Numbered from the stretch's first letter, positions 13,119 to 20,152 are shown. The stretch is DNA of 24,120 nucleotides from UBA4093 sp036676455 (GCA_036676455.1 JAKFCW010000093.1:1-24120), one strand, 5' to 3'. Notes: generated from the letters alone by a model not told the origin. Numbers and translations are program-made.

Positions 13119-14666
13119 CTAGCCTTGCGGAACCAGCGGCTGAGCGGTTCCACGCTCGAACATCCGCCCCGTTTGCAGGTAATGCGCGTGCATGCCCAGG
13201 GACTCCCCGATGAGATGCGGGGTGTGCTTGCCAAACGACAGGCGCTCCGCACGGTCGAGGTAGTCGCGCAGCTGCGGGCGCACGTCGGGATGGGCGCAGC
13301 GCTCGATGACGAGGCGGGCGCGCTGCCGAGGCGAGAGGCCCCGCAGGTCCGCCAGGCCCTGCTCGGTGACGATGACGTCGACGTCGTGCTCGGTGTGATC
13401 CACGTGGGAGACCATCGGGACGATGGTCGAGATGGCGCCCTTCTGGGCCAGCGACGGAGCCATGAAGATCGAGACGTAGCCGTTGCGGGCGAAGTCGCCC
13501 GAGCCGCCGATCCCGTTCTGGATGCGCGATCCCATGATGTGCGTGGAGTTCACGTTGCCGTAGATGTCGGCCTCGATCATCCCGTTCATCGCGATGACGC
13601 CCAGCCTACGGATGATCTCCGGGTGGTTGGAGATCTCCTGGGGGCGCAGCACGATGCGCTGCTGGAACTCTCCGAGGTTGGCCATGACGTTCGTGAGGGC
13701 CTCGGGGCTCAGCGAGAAGGCCGTCGCCGAGGCGTACTGCATCTTGCCGGAGCGCAGCAGGTCGATCATGCCGTCCTGGATGACCTCGGTGTAGGAGGTC
13801 AGGTTCTCGAAGGGCCCTTCCTGCAGACCGAAGAGAACCGCGTTCGCGATGTTGCCCACGCCGGATTGCAGGGGCAGCAGCGACTCGGGCATTCTCCCCT
13901 GCTTGACCTCCCAGGCCAGGAAGTCGAGGATGTGGCCCGCAATCTGGTTGGAGGCGGCATCGGGGACCTTGAAGGCGCTGTTGCGATCCGGGGAGTTGGT
14001 CGGCACGACGGCGACGACCTTGTCGAGGGGAACCTCGAGGTAAGGGGTGCCGATGCGCTGGCCGGCCGAGACCAGGGGAATGGGCTGCCGGTGAGGAGGG
14101 CGGTGCATGCCGTAGTAGATGTCGTGCATCCCCTCGAGCTCGGCAGGTTGCCAGGAGTTGACCTCGAGGATGATCTTGTCCGCCTGCTCGATCCAGGTCT
14201 TGTTGTTACCGACCGACGAACTGGGCACGAGGCGACCGTCTTCGAGGACGGCCGAAACCTCGACGAGTGCGTAGTCGAGCTTGCCCAGGAAGCCGTATTC
14301 GACGTGCTGGGCCACGTGGCTGAGATGGATGTCCATGTAGTCCATCTCACCCGCATTGATGCGTTTGCGGGTCTCGGGATCGGATTGGTAAGGCAGGCGG
14401 AGGTGGATCCCCCCTGCCATGGCGAGCGCGCCGTCGAGTTCCGGCCCGGTGGAAGCTCCGGTGAAGATGTTCACCTGGAATCGCTGGCCCCGCAGGTTGG
14501 CATCCGAGATCCGGCGTGCCAGGGCGAGCGGGACGTCTTTGGGGTAGCCTGAGCCCGTGAAGCCGCTCATCCCGATCTGGGTGTCCGAGCAGATCAGGGC
14601 CGCAGCGTCCTCAGCGGTCATCACGCGGTTTGCGAGGGTGGGGTTGAGGATACGAGTAGTAGTCAT
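13119..14666 (-). CDS. Succinyl-CoA:acetate CoA-transferase / acetyl-CoA hydrolase family
   Basis: 515 residues, the usual length for the Cat1/AarC/YgfH subfamily. These enzymes move CoA between short-chain acids, for example succinyl-CoA plus acetate to succinate plus acetyl-CoA, in the cytoplasm. Family marks are the start RILNPTLANRVMTAEDAAAL, GMSGFTGSGYPKDVPLAL, LPLQSGVGNIANAVLFGL, the SYTEVIQDGM segment that carries the catalytic glutamate, and GGSGDFARNGY near the C-terminus. The start at ATG 14666 matches where homologues begin, yet there is no Shine-Dalgarno sequence; instead a -35/-10 pair at 14673-14701 would place the transcript start on the ATG. The gene could support acetate handling or a modified TCA cycle together with the isocitrate dehydrogenase nearby. 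Exact acid specificity cannot be read from the sequence. Confidence 0.92.
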   Translation of the reverse strand: MTTTRILNPTLANRVMTAEDAAALICSDTQIGMSGFTGSGYPKDVPLALARRISDANLRGQRFQVNIFTGASTGPELDGALAMAGGIHLRLPYQSDPETRKRINAGEMDYMDIHLSHVAQHVEYGFLGKLDYALVEVSAVLEDGRLVPSSSVGNNKTWIEQADKIILEVNSWQPAELEGMHDIYYGMHRPPHRQPIPLVSAGQRIGTPYLEVPLDKVVAVVPTNSPDRNSAFKVPDAASNQIAGHILDFLAWEVKQGRMPESLLPLQSGVGNIANAVLFGLQEGPFENLTSYTEVIQDGMIDLLRSGKMQYASATAFSLSPEALTNVMANLGEFQQRIVLRPQEISNHPEIIRRLGVIAMNGMIEADIYGNVNSTHIMGSRIQNGIGGSGDFARNGYVSIFMAPSLAQKGAISTIVPMVSHVDHTEHDVDVIVTEQGLADLRGLSPRQRARLVIERCAHPDVRPQLRDYLDRAERLSFGKHTPHLIGESLGMHAHYLQTGRMFERGTAQPLVPQG

Positions 14667-14672
14667 GGATCA

Positions 14673-14701
14673 ACGTTACCAAGTTTTGTGGCGAGCCGCA
14701 A
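14673..14701 (-). promoter_or_regulatory. Candidate promoter for a leaderless CoA-transferase mRNA
   Basis: On the minus strand TTGCGG (14696-14701), 17 bases, and TAACGT (14673-14678). A start seven bases after the -10 box would fall on base 14666, the A of the ATG. Match to consensus is moderate (TTG-- / TA---T). Confidence 0.4.
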
Positions 14702-14938
14702 TCCGTAGTAACTGCCTAATCCCGCTGACTGGGCCGATTTGCAGGGATCGGGTGGCCTCGAATCCGCATAGCAACTCGAACGCCGCCATAGTCGCTGGGC
14801 GAATGATGGCATGCGGCGCGCGATCCGCTTGGTGGGCGGTGACGGCCGGGTGGAGCAGGTTCATAGCCAAACCTTAAGGCAAGAATACCCGCGTCTTTTC
14901 CGACGAAAGGCTTAGTCGTCGCGGAAGGGAGCGAGCCC

Positions 14939-16204
14939 ATGTCAGTCAACGCCGCCAACCAGCCATTCATCACCTGGACGCCCCAACCCTACGGGCCTGC
15001 AATTGGCATTCCGGTGGCTCCGCCGGTCGCCGTTCCTCCCGCCGTGCTTCGTCCGTATACCGCGGATGCGTTGACCCTCAGTCGTGCCGCTACCTCTGCT
15101 GTGCAGCAGCGCACGATGGCTCAACTGCTCGCCGAACTCGCTGCCGCGGCCAGGCAGCTCTCGGCGCCCGTGCCTCCCGCCGCACCGGCCCCGAAGCCCG
15201 AGCCGAAGCCGGAAGCCAAGCCCGAGCCGAAGCCGGAAGCCAAGCCCGAGCCCAAGCCGGAACCGAAGCCCGAGCCGAAGCCGGAACCGAAGCCCGAGCC
15301 GAAGCCGCAACCCGCACCTCCGCCGGCTGCTCCCACTGCCACCGTGCAGCGGGGCGACTCGCTATCGGCGATCGCCGGCCGCACCCTGGGCGACACCAAT
15401 CGCTGGCGCGAGATCTTCGACCTGAACCGGGATCAGCTCTCGGACCCCAATTTGATTCACCCGGGGCAGGTACTCAAGCTACCTGGTGGAGCGCAGGCCG
15501 CGGCGCCGGCACCCGCTCCGGCTCCCCCGCCGCCGCCGCCGCCGGCGGCTCCGACGGTCACGGTCCAGCGCGGGGATTCGCTGTCGGCGATCGCCGGCCG
15601 CACCCTGGGCGACACCAATCGCTGGCGCGAGATCTTCGACCTGAACCGGGATCAGCTCTCGAACCCCAACGTCATCCAGGCGGGCCAGGTCCTCAAGCTG
15701 CCGGGCGGGGCGAACACGTCGGCTCCGGCTCGTGCCGCCAATACGGGCATCAACACCAACCGGAACGCCATCTACATCCAGCAGCCGAATGGCTGGACCT
15801 GCGGCCCCACCAGCCTCACCATGGCCGCGGCCGCCTGGGGCATCCGGCCCGCGAACCTCGCCACCGTCAACGAGCTGATCGGCAAGACCCGCACCAATCC
15901 CGCCTACGGGATTCCCGACAACAACGCCATTCCCAACGCCGCGCGGGCCATCGGCCTGCAGGCGCGGTTCCACGGCTCGTCCACCCCTGACAGCATCCGC
16001 GCGGCGCTGCGAGCCGGCCACGGGGTGATCGTCAACGGCTCGATTTCTGGTGGGGTGGGGCACTTCATCTACATCGCGGGACTCAACGGGGACGGGTCGT
16101 TCAAGATCGCCGACCCCTACCGCCCCGGCATCACTGTCTGGAATGACGCCCAGCTGCGCCAGTTCACGGTCGGACGCGGCTCGATGGTGGAGACCTGGCG
16201 TTAA
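14939..16204 (+). CDS. Double-LysM protein with C-terminal C39-like cysteine peptidase domain
   Basis: 421 residues; AGGGAG lies seven bases before the ATG. Layout: residues 1-80 without recognisable domain; residues 85-124 a PEPK/PEAK repeat rod; LysM 1 at about 135-182; a proline-alanine linker; LysM 2 at about 206-254; then residues 275-421, a peptidase C39-like domain with Cys288 (QPNGWTCGPTSLTM), His375 (VGHFIYI) and Asp392 (ADPYRPG), a credible papain-like triad. LysM domains bind GlcNAc-containing peptidoglycan, so the protein should work at the cell wall. No classical signal peptide is present, so export must use another route, or occur on lysis. The two LysM units are nearly identical, down to 78 bp of identical DNA. 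The substrate of the peptidase is unknown; bacteriocin-leader cleavage is not implied without a transporter. Confidence 0.88.
   Translation: MSVNAANQPFITWTPQPYGPAIGIPVAPPVAVPPAVLRPYTADALTLSRAATSAVQQRTMAQLLAELAAAARQLSAPVPPAAPAPKPEPKPEAKPEPKPEAKPEPKPEPKPEPKPEPKPEPKPQPAPPPAAPTATVQRGDSLSAIAGRTLGDTNRWREIFDLNRDQLSDPNLIHPGQVLKLPGGAQAAAPAPAPAPPPPPPPAAPTVTVQRGDSLSAIAGRTLGDTNRWREIFDLNRDQLSNPNVIQAGQVLKLPGGANTSAPARAANTGINTNRNAIYIQQPNGWTCGPTSLTMAAAAWGIRPANLATVNELIGKTRTNPAYGIPDNNAIPNAARAIGLQARFHGSSTPDSIRAALRAGHGVIVNGSISGGVGHFIYIAGLNGDGSFKIADPYRPGITVWNDAQLRQFTVGRGSMVETWR
15191..15309 (+). repeat. Tandem PEPK/PEAK-coding repeats
   Basis: In-frame repetition of 12-base units alternating Pro-Lys-Pro-Glu and Ala-Lys-Pro-Glu, with a 24-base period in the first half. 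It encodes an extended charged rod between the N-terminal region and LysM 1. Copy number is likely variable. Confidence 0.85.
15365..15442 (+). repeat. 78-bp exact duplication of the LysM core (partner 15584-15661)
   Basis: The stretch from the SAIAGRT codons to the QLS codons of LysM 1 is base-for-base identical to that of LysM 2, including all synonymous positions, while flanking bases on both sides differ. This indicates a recent duplication or gene conversion within the gene. Confidence 0.9.
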
Positions 16205-16250
16205 CCCCGCGCTGACACGGAATGGACAACTCCCCATGCTAGGATGGTGC

Positions 16251-16274
16251 CTGTGGGCAAGCGTTTGCCCACAG
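16251..16274 (+). promoter_or_regulatory. 10-bp perfect inverted repeat before the small unknown gene
   Basis: CTGTGGGCAA and TTGCCCACAG flank a four-base loop, 28 bases before the ATG at 16303 and 46 bases after the LysM gene stop. There is no T-run, so a terminator is unlikely; an operator or a 5'-UTR hairpin near the ribosome binding site fits better. Confidence 0.45.
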
Positions 16275-16302
16275 AGCGATAGGTTGACCGTAGGAGAAGC
16301 GC

Positions 16303-16620
16303 ATGGGTGACTTTGCGATCAACGCTGCTGCTTCCTCGCTCAGCGAGGAGGCTATCAAGCGTCACCAGGAGTTGCTGCGGGAGCTCAACACCCGCAGGCT
16401 CCAGGAGAAGCTGATCAAGTCGATCATGGGATCGGACGCCCTCGAGGATACGGGTGGCATGGGCTTCTTCATCGATCAGCTGGCCCTCAGCGACGTCTCG
16501 CAGCTCGAGAAGCGCTGGCTGGATACCCTGGAGCGCGAGACCGGCGTACCGCTGTCAGGGTCGGAGGTCTTCCAGTCCCTGACCTCGGTTCTGGCGCAGT
16601 TCAACAAGCCTTCCGCCTGA
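16303..16620 (+). CDS. Small protein of unknown function (105 aa)
   Basis: AGGAGA lies about six bases before the ATG. The protein is soluble, acidic and mainly helical: an amphipathic, charged segment (EEAIKRHQELLRELNTRRLQEKLIKSIMG) and a second half with VSQLEKRWLDTLERETGVPLSG. I recognise no domain and see no signal peptide or membrane segment. It follows the LysM-peptidase gene by 98 bases with its own upstream inverted repeat, so it may be separately controlled. Codon use fits a real gene of this genome. Confidence 0.75.
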   Translation: MGDFAINAAASSLSEEAIKRHQELLRELNTRRLQEKLIKSIMGSDALEDTGGMGFFIDQLALSDVSQLEKRWLDTLERETGVPLSGSEVFQSLTSVLAQFNKPSA

Positions 16621-16664
16621 CGCGCGCTGCTTTACGAAACAGCCGCGGGCGCTTGCAAGAAGAA

Positions 16665-16692
16665 CGTCCCCTCACCGAGCGGTGAGGGGACG
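16665..16692 (-). terminator. Terminator for isocitrate dehydrogenase
   Basis: A 12-bp perfect stem (16665-16676 with 16681-16692), loop GAGC. Read on the minus strand it is followed by TTCTTCTTGC, a usable U-rich tail, and lies 30 bases after the icd stop. It also sits after the plus-strand 105-residue gene. Confidence 0.75.
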
Positions 16693-16721
16693 AACTGGTT
16701 CTTGGGGACGTCGTCCCGGGT

Positions 16722-17984
16722 TTAGACCTGGGTCTCGGCAGGTGCGGCCTTGGGTACGGTCGTCGTGGCCACGACCTCCATCTTCTTGCGGAGGTTCTCA
16801 TCGAGCTTGTCCAGGAACTGGGTGGTGGTCAGCCAGGGCTGGTCGGGGCCGATGAGGATCGCGAGATCCTTGGTCATGAAGCCGGCCTCGACGGTCTCGA
16901 CGCAGACCGACTCCAGGGCGGTGGCGAACTCGGCCACCTCGGGGGTGCCGTCGAACTGGGCGCGGTAGTAGAGGCCGCGGGTCCAGGCGAAGATCGAGGC
17001 GATCGGGTTGGTCGAGGTTTCCTTGCCCTGCTGGTGCTGGCGGTAGTGGCGGGTGACCGTGCCGTGGGCGGCCTCGGCCTCGACGGTCTTGCCATCGGGG
17101 CTGAGCAGGACGGAGGTCATCAGGCCCAAGGAGCCGAAGCCCTGGGCCACGGTGTCGGACTGGACGTCGCCGTCGTAGTTCTTGCAGGCCCAGACGAAGC
17201 CGCCGGACCATTTGAGAGCGGAGGCGACCATGTCGTCGATGAGGCGGTGCTCGTAGGTGATACCGGCCGCCTCGAACTGGGTCTTGAACTCGGTGTCGTA
17301 GATCTCCTGGAAGAGGTCCTTGAAACGGCCGTCATAGGCCTTCAGGATGGTGTTCTTGGTGGAGAGGTAGACGGGCCATTTCTTGCTGAGACCGTAGTTC
17401 ATGCAAGCGCGGGCGAAGCCGCGGATGGACTCGTCGAGGTTGTACATGCCCATGGCGACGCCGCCGCCGGGGAAGTTGAAGACCTCATGCTCGATGACCT
17501 TGCCGTCGGCACCCTCGAACTTCATGGTGAGCTTGCCGGGGCCGGGCACGACGAAGTCGGTGGCGCGGTACTGGTCGCCGAAGGCGTGACGGCCGATGAC
17601 GATGGGCTTGGTCCAGCCGGGCACCAGGCGGGGCACGTTCTGGCAGATGATGGGCTCGCGGAAGACGGTGCCGTCGAGGATGTTGCGGATGGTGCCGTTG
17701 GGCGACTTCCACATCTTCTTGAGGTTGAATTCCTTGACGCGCGCCTCGTCGGGGGTGATGGTGGCGCACTTGACGCCGACACCGTACTGCTTGATGGCCT
17801 CGGCGGCCTCGACGGTGATCTTGTCGTCGGTGGCGTCGCGGGACTCGATGCCCAGGTCGTAGTACTTGAGGTCGATGTCGAGGTAGGGCAGGATCAGCTT
17901 TTCCTTGATGAACTGCCAAATGATGCGCGTCATCTCATCGCCGTCGAGCTCGACGATGGGATTGACCACCTTGATCTTCTGCAT
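16722..17984 (-). CDS. icd: NADP-dependent isocitrate dehydrogenase, eukaryote-type homodimer
   Basis: 420 residues from ATG 17984, with GGGAG eight bases upstream. It oxidises isocitrate to 2-oxoglutarate with NADP, in the TCA cycle. The sequence matches the type II (mitochondrial/cytosolic-like) subfamily rather than E. coli Icd: VVNPIVELDGDEMTRIIW at the start, KSPNGTIRNILDGTVFREPI carrying the substrate Ser/Asn/Arg residues, IGRHAFGDQYRATDF, and EAAHGTVTRHYRQHQQG in the cofactor region. The last ~15 residues (TTTVPKAAPAETQV) form an unusual extension. It is divergent from infA. Bacteria with this subfamily are a minority but widespread, so it marks subfamily choice, not recent transfer from a eukaryote. 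Confidence 0.95.
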   Translation of the reverse strand: MQKIKVVNPIVELDGDEMTRIIWQFIKEKLILPYLDIDLKYYDLGIESRDATDDKITVEAAEAIKQYGVGVKCATITPDEARVKEFNLKKMWKSPNGTIRNILDGTVFREPIICQNVPRLVPGWTKPIVIGRHAFGDQYRATDFVVPGPGKLTMKFEGADGKVIEHEVFNFPGGGVAMGMYNLDESIRGFARACMNYGLSKKWPVYLSTKNTILKAYDGRFKDLFQEIYDTEFKTQFEAAGITYEHRLIDDMVASALKWSGGFVWACKNYDGDVQSDTVAQGFGSLGLMTSVLLSPDGKTVEAEAAHGTVTRHYRQHQQGKETSTNPIASIFAWTRGLYYRAQFDGTPEVAEFATALESVCVETVEAGFMTKDLAILIGPDQPWLTTTQFLDKLDENLRKKMEVVATTTVPKAAPAETQV

Positions 17985-18065
17985 AGGTGCTTCTCCCTTT
18001 TTATGGACACGTAACCGCATGACGCGTTGCATGGGGTCGTCTGCTTTGCGAATCGTACCATGTCC

Positions 18066-18094
18066 ACGCTATCGCGCGAGGCACCCGGCGTCAA
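18066..18094 (-). promoter_or_regulatory. Candidate icd promoter
   Basis: Minus strand TTGACG (18089-18094), 17 bases, TAGCGT (18066-18071), about 75 bases before the icd start. The -35 box is strong, the -10 box weak. Confidence 0.4.
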
Positions 18095-18238
18095 CCGGGC
18101 AATACGCGGTTGTGCCGGGCGCGGAATCAGGCATCGGACGGGGATGTTCCGGGGCTTGGCGCTGGGTGGGGAGCGGTCGTGCGGAGGTCTGACGAGGGGC
18201 CGGGGAGGAAGGCGGCGGAGGGAATCGCGGTTTCCCTC

Positions 18239-18267
18239 TTTACATGAGTTCACGGGAGTGCTATCGT
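18239..18267 (+). promoter_or_regulatory. Candidate promoter of the infA operon
   Basis: TTTACA (18239-18244), 17 bases, TATCGT (18262-18267). The predicted transcript starts near 18274, leaving a leader of about 94 bases before infA. Confidence 0.5.
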
Positions 18268-18367
18268 AATGGAGACATAAGCCCTGAGCCGAATCAGTGG
18301 CCAAGTGGTGATTGTTAAATGGCGAGTCTGCGTTTTAACAACGTGGACCGTTTTTTTTTGGAGACGA

Positions 18368-18586
18368 ATGAAAGAAGAGACGATCGAAGTCGAGGGCATC
18401 GTCCAAGAGGCGCTCTCGAACGGCATGTTTCGCGTATTGCTCGACAATAACGTGGTGGTCTTGGGTCACTTGGCCGGCAAGATGAGGAAGTTCCGCATCA
18501 AGGTTCTTCAGGGAGACCGCGTCAAGATTGAGCTCTCCCCCTATGACCTCACCCGAGGTCGCATTAGTTTCCGTAAGCGGGCCTAG
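18368..18586 (+). CDS. infA: Translation initiation factor IF-1
   Basis: 72 residues, exactly the family norm: an OB-fold that binds the 30S A site during initiation. EVEGIVQEALSNGMFRVLLDN, HLAGKMRKFRIKVLQGDRVKIELSPYDLTRGRI match the universal IF-1 pattern, with VVLGH in place of the usual VVLAH. The start is ATG 18368 with GGAG five bases upstream. Unusually it is not with ribosomal protein or secY/map genes but heads a unit with three small zinc-ribbon proteins, 41 bases before the next gene. A T-run stands just before its ribosome binding site. Whether a second infA exists elsewhere cannot be known here. Confidence 0.95.
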   Translation: MKEETIEVEGIVQEALSNGMFRVLLDNNVVVLGHLAGKMRKFRIKVLQGDRVKIELSPYDLTRGRISFRKRA

Positions 18587-18627
18587 GCCCGGTGTTTTCG
18601 ACCCCCAAGTAACGAGGAGATTTCGAC

Positions 18628-18942
18628 TTGACCATGTTTACCGAACAGACGCTGACCTGTGTCGACTGCGGCACCCAGTTCCCCTTCACTGCTTCCGAGC
18701 AGGAGTTCTTCGCCGAGAAGGGCTTCACCAACCCCCCTCGCCGCTGCAAGCCCTGCCGGATCGAGGCCAAGGCCAACCGCGGTGGTTCCGGCTTCGGCGG
18801 CGGCCGTAGCTCGGGCGGCTTCGGCAGCTCGGCTCGCGAGATGCACGACGTTACCTGCAGCTCCTGCGGCGCCGCGACCCAGGTTCCCTTCAAGCCCAAC
18901 GGCATGAAGCCCGTCTACTGCCGCGACTGCTTCCGGAAGTAG
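18628..18942 (+). CDS. Double zinc-ribbon protein (zf-trcl plus CxxC-VPF type)
   Basis: 104 residues. A TTG start at 18628 stands eight bases after GAGGAG; the ATG two codons later is fourteen bases away, so TTG is better placed. The N-terminal module has CVDCGTQFPFTASEQEFFAE and CKPCR, the pattern of the probable zinc-binding domain zf-trcl. A Gly/Ser-rich hinge follows. The C-terminal module has CSSCGAATQVPFKPNG then YCRDCF, a CxxC...CxxC ribbon often fused to RNA-related or regulatory proteins. Both modules should bind one zinc. Position behind infA suggests a role in translation or RNA handling; this is inference only. Confidence 0.85.
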   Translation: MTMFTEQTLTCVDCGTQFPFTASEQEFFAEKGFTNPPRRCKPCRIEAKANRGGSGFGGGRSSGGFGSSAREMHDVTCSSCGAATQVPFKPNGMKPVYCRDCFRK

Positions 18943-18950
18943 TCGTCACC

Positions 18951-19247
18951 ATGGGAAAGAACAACACCAAGGCCGAGAAGGCCAAGCGGAATCAGGCTTA
19001 CGCGGCGCTTCACAAGAAGAAGTCCTCGTCGGCACGCCGTTTCGTGCGTCCCGCCCCGAGCGCCTCGTCCGCCCCGGCGGGTGGGTCCAGCGCCCCCTCC
19101 ACGGGCATGAGCGGCTCGATGGCTCCCCGGACGATGTACCCCGCCATCTGCAGCAGCTGCGGAGTCGAGACCACGGTGCCGTTCGAGCCCATCTCGGGCA
19201 AGCCGGTCCAGTGCCGCTCCTGCTTCCAGCCCAAGCCGCGGATCTAG
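18951..19247 (+). CDS. Basic protein with C-terminal CxxC-VPF zinc ribbon
   Basis: 98 residues, starting eight bases after the previous stop, so probably translationally coupled; no strong ribosome binding site of its own. Residues 1-32 are very basic (KAEKAKRNQAYAALHKKKSS), fit for nucleic-acid binding; a Ser/Pro/Ala-rich linker follows; residues 67-95 are CSSCGVETTVPFEPISG and QCRSCF, closely matching the C-terminal ribbon of the upstream protein. The pair therefore probably arose by duplication of that ribbon. Function unknown. Confidence 0.85.
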   Translation: MGKNNTKAEKAKRNQAYAALHKKKSSSARRFVRPAPSASSAPAGGSSAPSTGMSGSMAPRTMYPAICSSCGVETTVPFEPISGKPVQCRSCFQPKPRI

Positions 19248-19260
19248 GGTGGCGTCGTCG

Positions 19261-19488
19261 ATGAAGGGCCGCGCCAAGGTTCTCGATCCGTTCAAGGACA
19301 ACCTGTATCGTCGCGAGCAGGATCCCGAGACCGGGGAGAAGTTCCTGGAAAAGAGCTGCCCCAAGTGCTCCAAGAAGGCCGGGACGACGGTGTTCTACCG
19401 CGAAACCGCCTTCGGCGAGCAGATTGCGGCAAACGGCGCGGTCAAGCCCCAGCGCGACTGCCAGATGCACCGCAAGGCAAGCAAATAG
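19261..19488 (+). CDS. Small CxxC protein, third of the zinc-ribbon set
   Basis: 75 residues from ATG 19261, with AGGGTGG eight bases upstream (GTG at 19249, one base after the previous stop region, is an alternative giving 79). Cys pair in KSCPKCSKKAG and a later DCQMHR could make a Cys/His zinc site, though only one true CxxC is present. The rest is charged (FKDNLYRREQDPETGEKFLEK). No family assigned. It is the last gene before a strong terminator, so infA and the three zinc proteins form one transcript unit. Confidence 0.75.
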   Translation: MKGRAKVLDPFKDNLYRREQDPETGEKFLEKSCPKCSKKAGTTVFYRETAFGEQIAANGAVKPQRDCQMHRKASK

Positions 19489-19499
19489 CGCAACCCGCT

Positions 19500-19537
19500 T
19501 ACCGTCGTGAGGCCATGCCTCACGACGGTATTTTTTT
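19500..19537 (+). terminator. Strong intrinsic terminator of the infA/zinc-ribbon operon
   Basis: A 14-bp perfect stem (19500-19513 with 19517-19530), loop CAT, then seven T. It starts 12 bases after the last gene and six bases before the end of the minus-strand YceI gene. Confidence 0.93.
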
Positions 19538-19542
19538 GCCGG

Positions 19543-20115
19543 CTAGCGGCTCGAAGCGGCCTCCGATTCGGCCAGCTTCGCGGCTTCCTGCGGCGGCGCC
19601 TGGACGAGCTCGAGCTCGATTTCAAGCCTGACCTTCTCGTCGACCAGCACGCCTCCCGCCTCGAGCGCCTGGTTCCAGTTCAGACCGAAGTCCTTGCGGT
19701 TGAGGCTGCCCGACAGGGCCACGCCGCGCCGCATGTTGCCCCAGGGATCCTTGGCTGCCTGGCTGAGCTCGCCGTCGAGCGTGACCTCCTTGGTGACGCC
19801 GTGCATCGTGAGATCCCCCGTCACCTTGAACGCCTCGCCGCCACTCATGGCGATGTTGCGGCTCACGAAGGTGATCGTCGGGTGGGCCTCCGCGTCGAAG
19901 AAGTCGGCGCTGCGCAGGTGCTGGTCACGATCGGCGTTTCCCGTGTCGATGCTCGAAACCTGGAGGCGCGCGGTTGCCTTCGACTTCGACGGGTCCTGCT
20001 CGTCGAGATCGACCTCGCCCTCGAACTTCGTGAACTCCCCGCGTACGGTGGAGATCATCATGTGGCGGATGCCAAAGCCTACCCGGCTGTGGGCCGAATC
20101 GATGGTCCAGGACAT
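19543..20115 (-). CDS. YceI-like lipocalin-fold protein
   Basis: 190 residues; AAGGAG lies about six bases before the ATG. The YceI domain covers nearly all: WTIDSAHSRVGFGIRHMMISTVRGEF at the start, SIDTGNADRDQHLRSADFFDAEAHPTITF in the middle and GDLTMHGVTKEVTLDGEL. The family forms an eight-stranded barrel binding isoprenoid-type lipids. There is no signal peptide, unlike the periplasmic E. coli YceI, so this copy is probably cytoplasmic, as in Thermus TT1927b. The C-terminal 20 residues (PPQEAAKLAESEAASSR) are an extra charged tail. It follows the FMN reductase gene by 37 bases on the same strand and may share its transcript. Confidence 0.9.
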   Translation of the reverse strand: MSWTIDSAHSRVGFGIRHMMISTVRGEFTKFEGEVDLDEQDPSKSKATARLQVSSIDTGNADRDQHLRSADFFDAEAHPTITFVSRNIAMSGGEAFKVTGDLTMHGVTKEVTLDGELSQAAKDPWGNMRRGVALSGSLNRKDFGLNWNQALEAGGVLVDEKVRLEIELELVQAPPQEAAKLAESEAASSR

Positions 20116-20152
20116 GTCTCGCTCCTTTCGTCGGCGCGCGCGGCGCCGGCCC

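Larger units (their letters stand above)
17985..18367. other. Divergent intergenic region icd / infA
   Basis: No additional gene is seen. It holds the two divergent promoters listed separately, and a plus-strand leader of about 90 bases for infA. In that leader TTGTTAAA (18314-18321) and TTTAACAA (18334-18341 region) can pair, and a run of about nine T follows directly before the infA ribosome binding site, so a hairpin plus U-tract precedes the start codon. Confidence 0.5.

Noticed and set aside
13125..14552. 475-codon open frame on the plus strand opposite the CoA-transferase gene
   Set aside because: Its product is a low-complexity Val/Gly/Asp/Leu-rich string with no family pattern, and it lies wholly opposite a gene with a complete family signature; typical of GC-rich antisense frames.
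15191..15309. CRISPR-like short repeats
   Set aside because: The 12-base units are contiguous, in frame and encode a PEPK rod; there are no spacers.
16722..17984. Isocitrate dehydrogenase as a recent gene transfer from a eukaryote
   Set aside because: Type II IDH is found natively in a range of bacteria and codon use matches the surrounding genes, so subfamily membership alone does not show transfer.
17034..18014. 326-codon plus-strand frame opposite icd
   Set aside because: Same antisense effect: Leu/Gly/Asp/Val-rich composition, no motif, and it overlaps icd almost completely.
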